From: Takakia lepidozioides
Lineage: Eukaryota; Streptophyta; Takakiopsida; Takakiales; Takakiaceae
Assembly (NCBI GenBank): GCA_030704615.1
Contig: CM060732.1
Coordinates: 17,424,001 to 17,484,000 of the forward strand
Length of the DNA stretch: 60,000 bases
Direction: 5' to 3'
Shown: in pieces, positions 46,335 through 56,559 of the stretch
Layout: each line of letters begins with the position of its first letter
Position numbering within the stretch: position 1 is the stretch's first letter
Program-made: the position numbers and the translations under genes
The notes under the pieces: generated by a model
Databases searched by the model: none
The model's input: the letters and a program-made list of their open reading frames with translations, nothing else
What the model was told of the DNA's origin: nothing

Positions 46335-46940
46335 AGAAATTCGGCGCTCCGAGTTACCTGCAGGATGGAAATTCGGCGTCGAATTTCCATCCGTTAGGTA
46401 AGTCGGAGCGCGGATGGATGGAAATCCGGCGCCGAATTTCCATCCTGCAGGTAACTCGGAGCGCCGAATTTCCATCACGCAGACAATTCGGAGAGCGGAT
46501 GGATGGAAATCCAGCGCCGAATTTCCATCATGCAGGTAATTCGGAGCGCGGATGGATGGAAATCCGGCGCCGAATTTCCATCCTGCAGGTAACTCGGAGC
46601 GCCGAATTTCCATCATGTAGGCAATTCGGAGAGCGGATGGATGGAAATCCGGCGCCGAATTTCCATCTGCCAGGTAAGTCGGAGCGCTGAATTTCCGTCA
46701 TGCAGGTAATTCGGAGAGCGGATGGATGGAAATCCGGCGCCGAATTTCCATCCTGCAGGTAACTCGGAGCGCGGATGGATGGAAATCCGGCGCTGAAGTT
46801 CTGTCCACCAGGTAAGTCGAAGCGCCGAATTTCCATCCTGCAGGTAATTCGGAGCGCAGATGGATGGAAATCCGGCGCCGAATTTCCGTCATGCAGGTAA
46901 TTCGGAGCGCGGCCGGATGGAAATTCGGCGCCGAATTACC
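46335..46940. repeat. Palindrome array B1 (53/32-bp steps)
   Basis: Version B palindromes (arms GGAAATTCGG or GGAAATCCGG, and CCGAATTTCC) start at 46367, 46420, 46505, 46558, 46643, 46728, 46781, 46866 and 46919. Half units lacking the left arm would start at 46452, 46590, 46675 and 46813. Every step between successive units is 53 or 32 bp. Spacers are variants of ATCCTGCAGGTAACTCGGAG and CGGATGGAT. A first degenerate unit lies near 46335. Confidence 0.9.
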
Positions 46941-47105
46941 ATCCTGCAGGTAATTCTGAGTGTGGCCGCTTGGTTTTTTGGTCTAAAAAGACACTAAACC
47001 TTTAGTTTTGTGGCTGAAGTCCACTTTTAGACACGTTTTTCAGGGAATTCTCGACTGCTAGAGAGAAATTCCTTGCTTCTTTTCCATCCCGCTTAGTTCT
47101 TATAT

Positions 47106-47822
47106 GGAAATTCGTTGCCGAAATTCCATCTGGCCGCGATTGCAATTACATGCCGAATGGAAATTCGGCGCCGGTTTTCCATCCCCTCCGCCCGAGTCGG
47201 CTTTATCCCGGCGCCCCCTGTTGGATATTCGGTGCCGAATTTCCGTCCGGGGGTTGTAATGTGACGGCCAGGTGCTAGCCTCTCCCCCCGAGCCGACTGC
47301 ATCCGAACGGCCCCGGATGGAAATTCGGCACCGTTTTTCCATCCAGGGAGGTTTTTATGTCGGCCAGTTTTCGGCCTGATCCCCCGACACGACTTCCTTT
47401 AGGGGGGCCCGGATGGAAATTCGGCGCCGAATTTCCATCTGGGGGATGTTCTCTGTCGGACAAGTGCCGGCCTCTCCGCCCGAGGCGACTTCATCCGGGC
47501 GGCCCCTGTTGGATATTCGGTGCCGAATTCCCGTCCGGGGGTTGTAATGTGACGGCCAGGTGCCAGCCTCTCCCCCCGAGCCGACTGCATCCGAACGGCC
47601 TCGGATGGAAATTCGGCGCCGTTTTTCCATCCGGGGAGGTTTTTATGTCGGCCAGTTTTCGGCCTGACCCCCTGACACGACTTCCTTTGGGGGGGCCCGG
47701 ATGGAAATTCGGTGCTGAATTTCCATCCGGGGGATGTTCTCTATCGGACAGGTGCCGGCCTCTCCGCCCGAGTTGACTTCATCCGGGCGGCCCCTGTTGG
47801 ATATTCGGTGCCGAATTTCCAT
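47106..47822. repeat. Palindrome array B2 (96-bp period, 288-bp higher-order unit)
   Basis: Version B palindromes start at 47106, 47159, 47223, 47319, 47415, 47511, 47607, 47703 and 47799. The last six steps are exactly 96 bp. Three spacer types alternate, so 47319-47606 and 47607 onward are near-identical 288-bp units. The array lies just upstream of the transposase start (48127). Confidence 0.92.
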
Positions 47823-48126
47823 CCGGGGGTTGTAATGTGACGGCCCGGTGCCGGCTTCTCCCCTTCAACCGACATCATCCGGGCGGCCCCCCACTTTCTG
47901 ACTGCATACCGTTGGCAGTTATTGCGCAAAGACCAGGGGCCGCATTCCGGAGAAAATGTTCATTAACACTCTGACTGTGGATTTTTGAGATAGTTGGATC
48001 CCTGGATTTGGATCAGGCTTCGTCGCTCGGACAAATCGGCACCGCATTCCTTCCCATCGGTGCATCCCCCTTCTACTAGGGAGCTTGCCCGCACGCCATC
48101 CTGGCAGTCTTATGTGCACATCTCCC

Positions 48127-51100
48127 ATGGCGGAAAACCCGAGCGCTACAGTGTACTGCCCTCCTCACGAGCATAGAGCTTCATTTCCTTGCAGAGGGGG
48201 CATCTGCAGTGTGATGGAGAAATATCTGTGCGTTCGATACCACCTGAAACCGGGGTCGGTTTTTTTGGAGGAGGAAAGGAAGGACTCAAACGGCGTTGTT
48301 GTCGAGAGTATTGTTGTGCTCCACGATGATTTCGGCGATGGCAGAGAATGGCGAGTTCCACCATCGGACAGCGTCATATACAGGGCTGTTGGGGACTTCA
48401 CTTGCCCGCCAAATGCACCTTCTATCTTGGCGCCTTCCACAAAACAATCCGCGAATCAGAGAGTGGGTACCTCAAAAAGAGAAGTCCGCAACGAAGTAAA
48501 TCCAGAGCCGAACCCATCAATGAAGACGAGCGAGAACCGGGTTGTTCACAACCTGTCCGACTCCGATGAGGTCATGGAAGTTCCGAGATCGTCCTGGAGA
48601 TTAGGCAAGTCCTCAATGGACGTCAGTGGACGAGGGAGTCATATTCCCAGCACGAGCACCGCAGTTCGATCTATTCTTGAAATTCTGCGAGGGCTTCACA
48701 TGGAGGGACACCGCTCGGAGCTGGCCGGGCTGGATTATAGCAAGTTTGCAATTAAATCGGTTACATGCCTTCCCGCAGACGTCGACGGTAATATCTTCTT
48801 TGAGTTCCCTCCTCGGACGGACTACTCGAGGGCGTCCGGAATGTTGACAGATATGGATAGAAAACATGACGGTCATCCTTGGTGCGTCACCAAAACCACT
48901 AGCATGAAGATGCTCGATGGTGTGTGGGTGCGCTATGTTGTTTGTGCGGGCGCGTTGCGGTGTTTCTCCCCAACTTGCTTCCACTTTAAATCCAGAGGTC
49001 ACAGGAACGAGACCGATTGGACAGGCACAGCTCATCAACCATTTCGAGCTCAGGAGAAGGTTCCGAACTCCACATTTAAGTGTGCGCATTGCAAAGAACC
49101 ACCACACTGCATGTCTGTTTGTAATGCCAAGCAGTTCTATGTGTTGCACCGTTTCCCTGACCTCACCCGAGCTTGCATACACGTTGGTTCCCATTGTCAC
49201 AAATTGGCGAGGGGGAACTCGCGGGAGGCTGCCCACAAGGCAAAGCAGCTCGTTCAGGAGGAGGTTAAGTTGAGACCGGGTGCCAAACCCAAACAGATAC
49301 AGCTCCAAGCCGCCCATAAGATGGCATTGGCCAGAATTATGTCGGAAGACGGCTCCGATAGAGTTCCTCTCGATGAGAAGGAAATGGAGGCATTGCTCGA
49401 GTCGGTATCCCACGTCTGTTCACCGAATGTCCAAAACCACATTGTCTCATGCAAATAGAAAATTGGGCGTGGCTCGGATATGCACTCCATTCTGGAGGTG
49501 AAGCGACGATGTGGATATGACTACATTCATGGAAGTAGGTTTCCAGGACAAGGGACTGAGGCAGATCGTTGTTTCATATTCAAAATGTCCACGTGTGGAC
49601 CTGGCAGCGGCGTCGAACTGGTCGACAGGATGACAAGTGGGGACTTGTCAAACAGTTGGGTCATGTTCGACCATATCAAGCGAATTACAAATCACCAGTG
49701 GGTGACAATGGGTACACATGTCTACGACACCCACTGCAGGATGCTAACGACAATTGCTATTTGTGAGATGAAAGGAGAGGACACACAATCGGAGATGCTT
49801 CTTTGGCAGGGAATAAACGAACAGATGGCCAAGGCGGGATTGCCCCCTCCCAATTTCCGTGGTTTCATGGCGGACAACGCACAAGCAAATTGGGCTGTCA
49901 TCCGAAGGGTGTACGGGCAAGACCCCAATGTTCCCATGGAAGGCAAGGAGAGATCTTGTGGGTTCCATTTTCTGCAGAGCCTTTCGCAGTACACAACCAG
50001 GCTCGTGGCGCCAGATTTCAGAGAGGAGCACCGTTCCATGTGTCTTGCGTGGAAGCGCGCTCCCACCTTGGATGATGCAGAGACACAGTTTGCATGTATA
50101 CGGGCTTGGTGGACATCGTCAGGTGCTGTAAGGAAATCAGACGAGGGAACAATGGTCAGTTGGCTAGCATGGTGGTATTATCGTTTCCTCCAGTTCGGCG
50201 ACTATATGCGGGAGGTGAGTTGCACGAATTCGCGTCCCGTTGAATATTATTCTTGGCATTATTTGTAACTTGCTTGTAACCTCAACATGTGCTTGTGCAG
50301 GAAATGTGTCTCGACTCCGATACCGACATGCCCACAACAAACATGGCCGAATCAGTGCATTCTTCCTGGCGTGCCTCCTCTGCGGCGCATCTGGTGGACA
50401 TCCTCACTGCCACAACGGAGGACATTGTGAGGTCAATTATGCAGCAAAGCAAGTACAACGAGTTCTTGAAAGGGAAACAGTGGGGCTTGGGGCCGGATAG
50501 GCAGGAAATGCTGATGCAGACTCCCTCCAGATCGGAGAATCCTCGGAAGTGGGCGGCGGCCTTACGAGAGGGCCTTCGGGACACGCCATTGCTTCGAAGA
50601 GGCCAACATTTGGAAGGAGATGTTCATACCCGTCCAGTGAGACGAAGACTTGATGAGGCACCTGGGCAAGGAAGAGGATTCATGGCGAGCTGACAAGAAT
50701 ATTCGCACGCTTCTTCATGGTCCTGTGATGTTGTCCGAGGAGGTCTCGTCGAGCACCGCAAGTCCTGCACGTTCAAGATCGCCATCTCCTTTTAGCACAG
50801 GGCACGTGCCCGGGCAACATAACGAGCCATCTGTAGTAAAGCAGTACAACATTCCCATTGTGGAGACAAGAGTGTCGGAGTCACAGTGGAGAATTGCAAG
50901 GACATTGCCGGCATTTCGAGGGAAGTGCTGCGCCATCCGGGTGGATACGAGAGCACGCTGTGGTGAGATGATTCGGAGGAACCCACACGGTGCTGTACCT
51001 GCACCTTGTTTCAGCGGCAGATTTTTGACTCCCACATTTGCTCACGCAGACGTTTTGGTTCTGTAGGCACGACATAATGACCTGTGTATTTGGCAAGCCC

Positions 51101-51667
51101 AAGTACGGGATTCAGGGAATGCCGGAGCCTTCGGGCGTCTGGCCTGTTGCACCGGGTTGCAGCCTCTCTCAGAATGAGGCGGATGCTCTATCTGCAACAG
51201 GATTTCGAATGGTGCAACGCACAGACGTCCCGACCCACGCATTTCCAGTTCATCATACCCAGCCATTGCAGACTGCTCGGTCCTGTAGAGACGGATTGGA
51301 CAATTCTGCACATCCCACAATGCGATTCGGAAGAGTGAAGAGACGACACCCTCCCAACAAGTTGAATGAGACTCGGATTGCCAATGCTCTTGGGATGGCT
51401 TGCACTATTCAGAGCTCCGTCGACGTACCTCCACCCGGCCTTGGGCGTGTTTATTGGATGGCAACGGCCGGCTCGGCTGTACGCGACGATGTATACACAA
51501 TTACGATTGGAGTGGAGCCGACTTGCAATTGTACGGACTTCTCGTTGATGGAAGCAAAGAAGGGTTCAAAGTATTATCCGTGCAAGCATCTGTATTACAT
51601 TTACCTGAAGAGGTTGAGGATGAACGTGACTATTGATGACTTTATTCATGCACAAACTCCTCCTTAG
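48127..51667 (+). pseudogene. MULE-like transposase with SWIM zinc finger, copy 2
   Basis: About 1150 codons with one intron (50215-50300). The start ATG is shared with copy 1. The Cys/His-rich region (CAGALRCFSPTCFHF; CAHCKEPPHC) is near codons 275-335. Catalytic-core motifs are YDTHCRMLTTIAICEMKGE near codon 533, FMADNAQANWAVIRRVYG near 583, CGFHFLQSL near 610 and TTNMAESVHSSWRAS near 708. The C-terminal SWIM finger (TCNCTDF, then YPCKHLYYIY) is near 1102-1125. Lesions relative to copy 1: CAG to TAG at 49456-49458, one extra base near 50665, and an 8-bp loss near 51045. The stop is at 51665-51667. The intron at the same codon as copy 1 shows both descend from a spliced gene. Copy 2 keeps the C-terminus that copy 1 lost. 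Confidence 0.82.
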
Positions 51668-51843
51668 GGATTCCAGAAATCATTGATGGGGCAAAGGGAA
51701 TCCTCCATATGGATATTTTCAATTGCATTTTCATGTATCAGACTTTTTTTTGCAGTGTAATGAAATGCACCCCAAAACTCCTGGAATGAGGCAATATTCC
51801 ATTCAAACTGAGATCCAACAGAAGCAGTTGTGGGGCCATTTCT

Positions 51844-52240
51844 GGAAAAATGACGCCGAATTTCTCTATTTTGGGCCGAAAACTGGCTAAGTCCCAACAT
51901 GCACTGGTACCCCTGTGTCTGGAAAAATGGCGCCGAATTTCCCTATTTTGGGCCGAAAACTGGCTAAGTCCGAACATGCACGGGAACGATGTCTGGAAAA
52001 ATGGCGCCGAATTTCCAGTTACATGGCCCAGAATTGCCCAACATCTGTGCAATCCCCGGCACCATGTACCGAAATTCGGCGCCACATTTCCAAATTTTGG
52101 GCTTACACACCTGTCATGAGGGGACCTATAGCCGCGGAATTCGGCACCATTTTTCGCCAGAGAGACCTATTACCGCGAAATACATCGCGGTTTTTTCCGG
52201 TTACGGACCTTATTACCGCGAAATTCGGCGCCATTTTTGC
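51844..52240. repeat. Palindrome array B3 (right subterminal)
   Basis: Degenerate version B units start near 51844, 51921, 51995, 52070, 52135, 52176 and 52219 (CTGGAAAAATGGCGCCGAAT, CGAAATTCGGCGCC). The first steps are 77, 74 and 75 bp, sharing the spacer TTTTGGGCCGAAAACTGGCT. It lies between the transposase stop and the right terminus, mirroring B1. Confidence 0.8.
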
Positions 52241-52471
52241 ACATGTCACTGGGAATTGGCATGAGCGGAAGACGAAATATCATGAGCACAACTCTCAAAA
52301 CTACAATTTTCCCTTCAAGGTGCCGAATAATATATTTGTTTTTTCTGACACATTGCATTAAATTAATGTTTTATAATGTTTTCTATTTTCGAAATTTGTA
52401 CTTCTGCTCATGAAAACCGATTGTCTTGCTACTCCGCTCATGCCGCTCATGCTCATGAAATAGCTAACCTC

Positions 52472-52710
52472 CTTTTACTCACCCATCCCTTCGCTATCCG
52501 AGGAGGGAACTCCAAAATAGAAGAGTTGGATATCTCTAAGCACTCAGCCCGCTCAGAACAATCAGTCATGACCTACATCTGGTGTATCATGGTAGTGCTT
52601 TTTGTTTGTATTCCTTCTTGCCTTCATATCAGCATATTACCTTACTGTTTATATTTGAAAAACAGTTTACTTCAGCAATCTACCAGGTTCCGATTGCTCA
52701 ACCATTCATA
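52472..52710 (-). repeat. LTR fragment, right of element 2
   Basis: LTR sequence resuming after element 2 with CTTTTACTCACCCATCCCTT, more than 95% like 46072-46238 by eye. It continues to about 52710, where LINE sequence takes over. Confidence 0.75.
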
Positions 52711-53126
52711 GAGGAAAGGGAGAGTGCAATTGCCCGTTGTGTGGGCAATCTGAAGACAGTACTCATTTTCTGATACACTGTCCGGGGTTCTCTCACCAAA
52801 GAGACGCTCTCTTCAAATCTATCAAGGGAATTGTGCCTGTACCTCTGTTACCAACTTTGAAAGTCTCGAGGCTGAGCCAAAAGCCCAGGCCCTCCTGAGG
52901 CCTAGTTATTGGGCAAATCACACACAGCAGATTGATGCTTGTGTGAAGGGATTTCTAGAGGATATCTGGAAATCCCGGATTAATTCTATATATGAAGGTA
53001 AGTCTTACTACCAACGTCAGCCCCTGACAGAGGTAGGTTCTGTCCCTTTTGTTTCCGCTCAAACTGGGCGCGGGGTCAATGGCCACAAGGCTACGGCAAA
53101 CGTCGTCTTATGAGTACAATCTCTCT
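52711..53126 (+). mobile_element. 5'-truncated LINE fragment
   Basis: Near-identical to the LINE in the RKP intron (2448-2861), including the C-terminal CPLCGQSEDSTHFLIHCPG stretch. It ends at TATGAGTACAA followed by TCTCTCTTTCC. No matching target duplication is found at its left end, where LTR sequence adjoins. Confidence 0.85.
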
Positions 53127-55305
53127 CTTTCCTTGAATGTGGATACGTTCTTTGTAACAACACTCAAGAACTGAAGGAGAGGGATCAGGAACTGATGGAG
53201 CTGACTACACTATGGCTACAAGCAAGGTATCCATTCAGACTCCTTCAACAGTGTGATGGGCTGCTTAGTACGGCAACAAAGAGAGAGTTGACACTATGAG
53301 GAACTTACATGGACTTGACTAAGCTCTCCTCTGAGTCTAGGAATACTTGTGCAAAAGCAAAGGCGTCCATATTGGTCCCCACTTGAATACTTGGTCTTCC
53401 TTTTGGGAATAGGTGCTTGTTGTCATGCTTACTGATTAAGCTCTACTCTGATTCTATGAATACTTTTGCAAACCAAAGACCTCTATGTGTCCCCTTGCTC
53501 GAGTATTTGGCTCTATGAAACCTTCCTCTTGGGAATGGTTGCTTACTGACATGAGACCACGCCCCCTCCCTCTGGAGCATGTGCTGAAATAGGTGCTACT
53601 GAGTTCTGTACCTATGTTGACTGAAATGGCTGAAAGGGCCTCCCTTACCTCTCCTCTCTTTGCTAGTATGACCTGTTGCAGGGATGACATTGATAACAAA
53701 TGTGAAGGGGTTTAAGCCTGGGGGTCCACAGGGATCACTAACCTGTTGGCTGGTTGGTTGGCTGTGATGGATCCAGGTGATGCCACTTCACCTTCTTTTG
53801 TTGCAGGAAATGCTACTAAGGGCAAGAGACTTAGGGAGTGAGGCTTTGAGCTCTCTCAAACCTCAAATCTGTTTGTATGTGTTGATTATGTACTACTGCT
53901 GTTTTTGCTCTGTTTGATTTGATGGATCTACCCACATGGAAAGGAGTTGCGTTTAAGGAGACACTTGTGCTCTTCCTACTACTACTGTCGCTTCCTATAA
54001 TATGAAAGTGAGGAGGCAGATCTGTTCCTTAGAAGGGCCTACCTTGTGTGCATGTGATTGCCACTTTGCACATCTAAAAACTGGTTTTCCAGGAACGATA
54101 TGTAAAGGAAGGTATGGAGGCAGATCTGGGTGGAGACAGTTTGTGGTGCCTAGATTAGGCTGTATGATGTCGTTAAAAAGAGGCAAACACAGCACATTGT
54201 GCTTAGTGTTTCCTTGTCTAGCTTTGACATGCTATGTGATTCTCTCCCTCTTGTGCCAAGTGTCAATCCAGCAGCAGAGGTCATCCTAGAAACAACGCAG
54301 AGGTTGACTCCTTGGTGTGAATTTCAGGAGACGGACAGTCAATGTTTGGCCCTGAACAACAGCTCTCCATTAAACTTCACTTCTACAAAGAGACTTTCTC
54401 GTTATGAGGGCCAATTCTACATTCATGCCTTCCTACCTCTCGGCAAGGCAGTTTGCATCCCAAGGGCTGTGGGCAGCACCTTCAGACAAGGTTTCACACC
54501 CTCCAGATTGAGACAGGCGAATGGTGTACAATTTGTTCTGTCTTTACAGTAGAGACAAAGCAACATGTCCTCTCATGTCTGGATACTGTTGATGTCAGAC
54601 AGAAGCTTTCAGATTTCTGAGTGCCTTGGAGCCGACATCCATGAGGCAGTTCATCTTGGGGTATTGTTTTGTTTGATGTTTTTCCAAGTAGTTGTTTGTG
54701 TTTTACTTGGCGACTGTCTTGTTAACCCCTAAACTTCCTATAGATAGAGCTTTTTTTCCCCCAATTTTTCTCACCCCCCGGGTTATTAAACCAGCCACCC
54801 ACTTACCATGTTGCATCCCAAAAAGCGCACCTTACATTCCTGTTGCTACCTATAACATGCATCCAGTTCCAAAACCCTGAAAGTTTTGACCACAGAAATC
54901 AGTCAAAATAGCTCCTGTTTATCAAAGTGCTTCTCCAATTAGAATATTATAGTGTTTCGATTGGTAATTTCCAAATCAGCCATTATCAAGAAATTGGAGT
55001 GCATGGTTGATTTCTCTTGGCCATTCTTTTACAATGGCAGATTCAACCACTTTTTCCCACTACCTTCTTTGTATGAGTTTTTGTTGGGGTTTGTGAGCGG
55101 CACAAAAGAGAGGGAAGATACTCATGTCGTGTTAAGACATGGACAAGACCCACTAGGGTCATTGTCAATTAAAGACATAAACAGCCCATAAACAGGCCAC
55201 CATCTAACACTTCCATTCTTGTCATGACTTCCCAATTGATTTCACCCAATCATTCACGATAAAACAGGGTGGGAGGGTGGGGTTTGTTTATGTATAGGTC
55301 ATGAC
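53127..55305. other. Region without an identified gene
   Basis: Short open frames only. A stretch near 54300-54650 on the + strand (FYIHAFLPLGKAVCIPRAVG, then ETKQHVLSCLDTVDVRQKLS in another frame) vaguely resembles the zinc-finger end of a LINE and may be a decayed element. Confidence 0.35.
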
Positions 55306-55309
55306 AACA

Positions 55310-56550
55310 AGACAAGCATATAAGCAAGCATCTTGTGTACTGAAAAATTAGTGCTGCAGCTTGTCAAACCTTTTCCTGGCATCATAATTACAACAAGACA
55401 TGCATTCTAGGGTATGTAAAGCCAGCTTGCAATATTACAGATTCAAGACATGCCTTTCAAGTAAACATCTTGGGTAAAATAATTTGCAGCAACCTACCTT
55501 ATCAGTCAACATTACCCCAAGACTTGCACATAACAAAGCATCTTGGGTATCTGAACTAGCCAACAATCTTTACAGATTCAAGACATGCATTCAAGCAAGC
55601 ATCTTGAGAATGACATCAGATTGTAGCAGCCAACCTTACCATTCATCATTGGATCAAGACATGCATAAAGCAAAACATCTTGGGATGAGAAAACATATTG
55701 TTGTAGCTTTGCCATACCAGTCATTATTTCATCAAGATATGCACCAAGCAAAAAATCTTGGGTATATGAACCAGCCTACCATTTTTCAGATTCAAGACAT
55801 GCATCCAAGCAAGCATCTTGGGCATGACAAAACAGGTTCAGGAGGTCATGACAAGGTCAAACAATACTGGCTGGAGTCCATAAATCTTACCACCACCAAT
55901 TTTCAGGATGCTAATGCAAGGGTTTGCAAAAGTACTTCCCTATGATCCATTACAAACCAAATCATGGCCAAGAAACAAGCATGCCAGTGCCTAAACAGGC
56001 TGCTGCCATAAAATCCAAGGTTAAATGGACCAGCCTGCAATTTTTCAGATTCGAGACATGCAACCAAGTAACCCACTTGGGCATGAAAAACAGATTGCAG
56101 CCTCATTCTATATAGCAGCCTCACCAGCCTGTCATTTTATCGATTCAAGACGTGCATTCAAGCAAGCATCTTGGGCATGACAAACCAGGTTGTTGCATCC
56201 TACCTTACCAGCCTTTATTTCACTAGGACATGCATCAAGCAAAATATCTTGGGTATATGAATAGGCCTGCAATTTTTCAGATTCAAAACATGCATCCAAG
56301 CAAGCACCTTGGGCATGACAAAATGGATTGCAGTAGCTTACCGTACCAGTCATAATTATACCAAGACATGCACCAAGCAAGGCATCTTGGGTATGTGAGA
56401 CCAGCCTGCCGTTTTACAAATTCAAGATATGCACTTCAAGCAAGCATCTTGGGTACCCGAGACCTGGCCCTCTTGGCCAATAAATTTATCAAGACATGCA
56501 CTGATAAGCAAACATCTTGGGTCCTTAAATTGCAGGTCACGGGCCTGATG
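55310..56550. repeat. Degenerate tandem repeat, unit about 60-80 bp
   Basis: About 14 copies of a unit around CAAGACATGCATCCAAGCAA followed by GCATCTTGGG(T/C)AT, for example near 55469, 55542, 55602, 55677, 55756, 55815, 56167, 56245, 56306, 56383, 56443 and 56512. Two alternating subtypes can be seen, ACCAGCCTACCATTTTTCAG-type and ACCAGTCATTATTTCATCA-type. It has no coding meaning that I can support. Confidence 0.85.
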
Positions 56551-56559
56551 TCATGACAA

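Larger units (their letters stand above)
46248..52471 (+). mobile_element. Element 2: TIR-bounded MULE-like transposon, about 6.2 kb
   Basis: Both ends are visible. The left end reads GGGGGCTGCTATTTCATGAG; the right end, read inward, is GAGGTTAGCTATTTCATGAG, followed by CATGAGC-type units on both sides. The 8-bp direct repeat CTTTTACT flanks it at 46240-46247 and 52472-52479. Inside, in order: array B1, array B2, transposase (+), array B3. No methyltransferase lies between the ends. An 8-bp duplication and a transposase with C/H and SWIM motifs fit the MULE superfamily, whose duplications are usually 8-11 bp. Confidence 0.85.

Noticed and set aside
46221-47929. Open frames with repeats such as MEIRRRISI
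   Set aside because: Translations of arrays B1 and B2, open on both strands.
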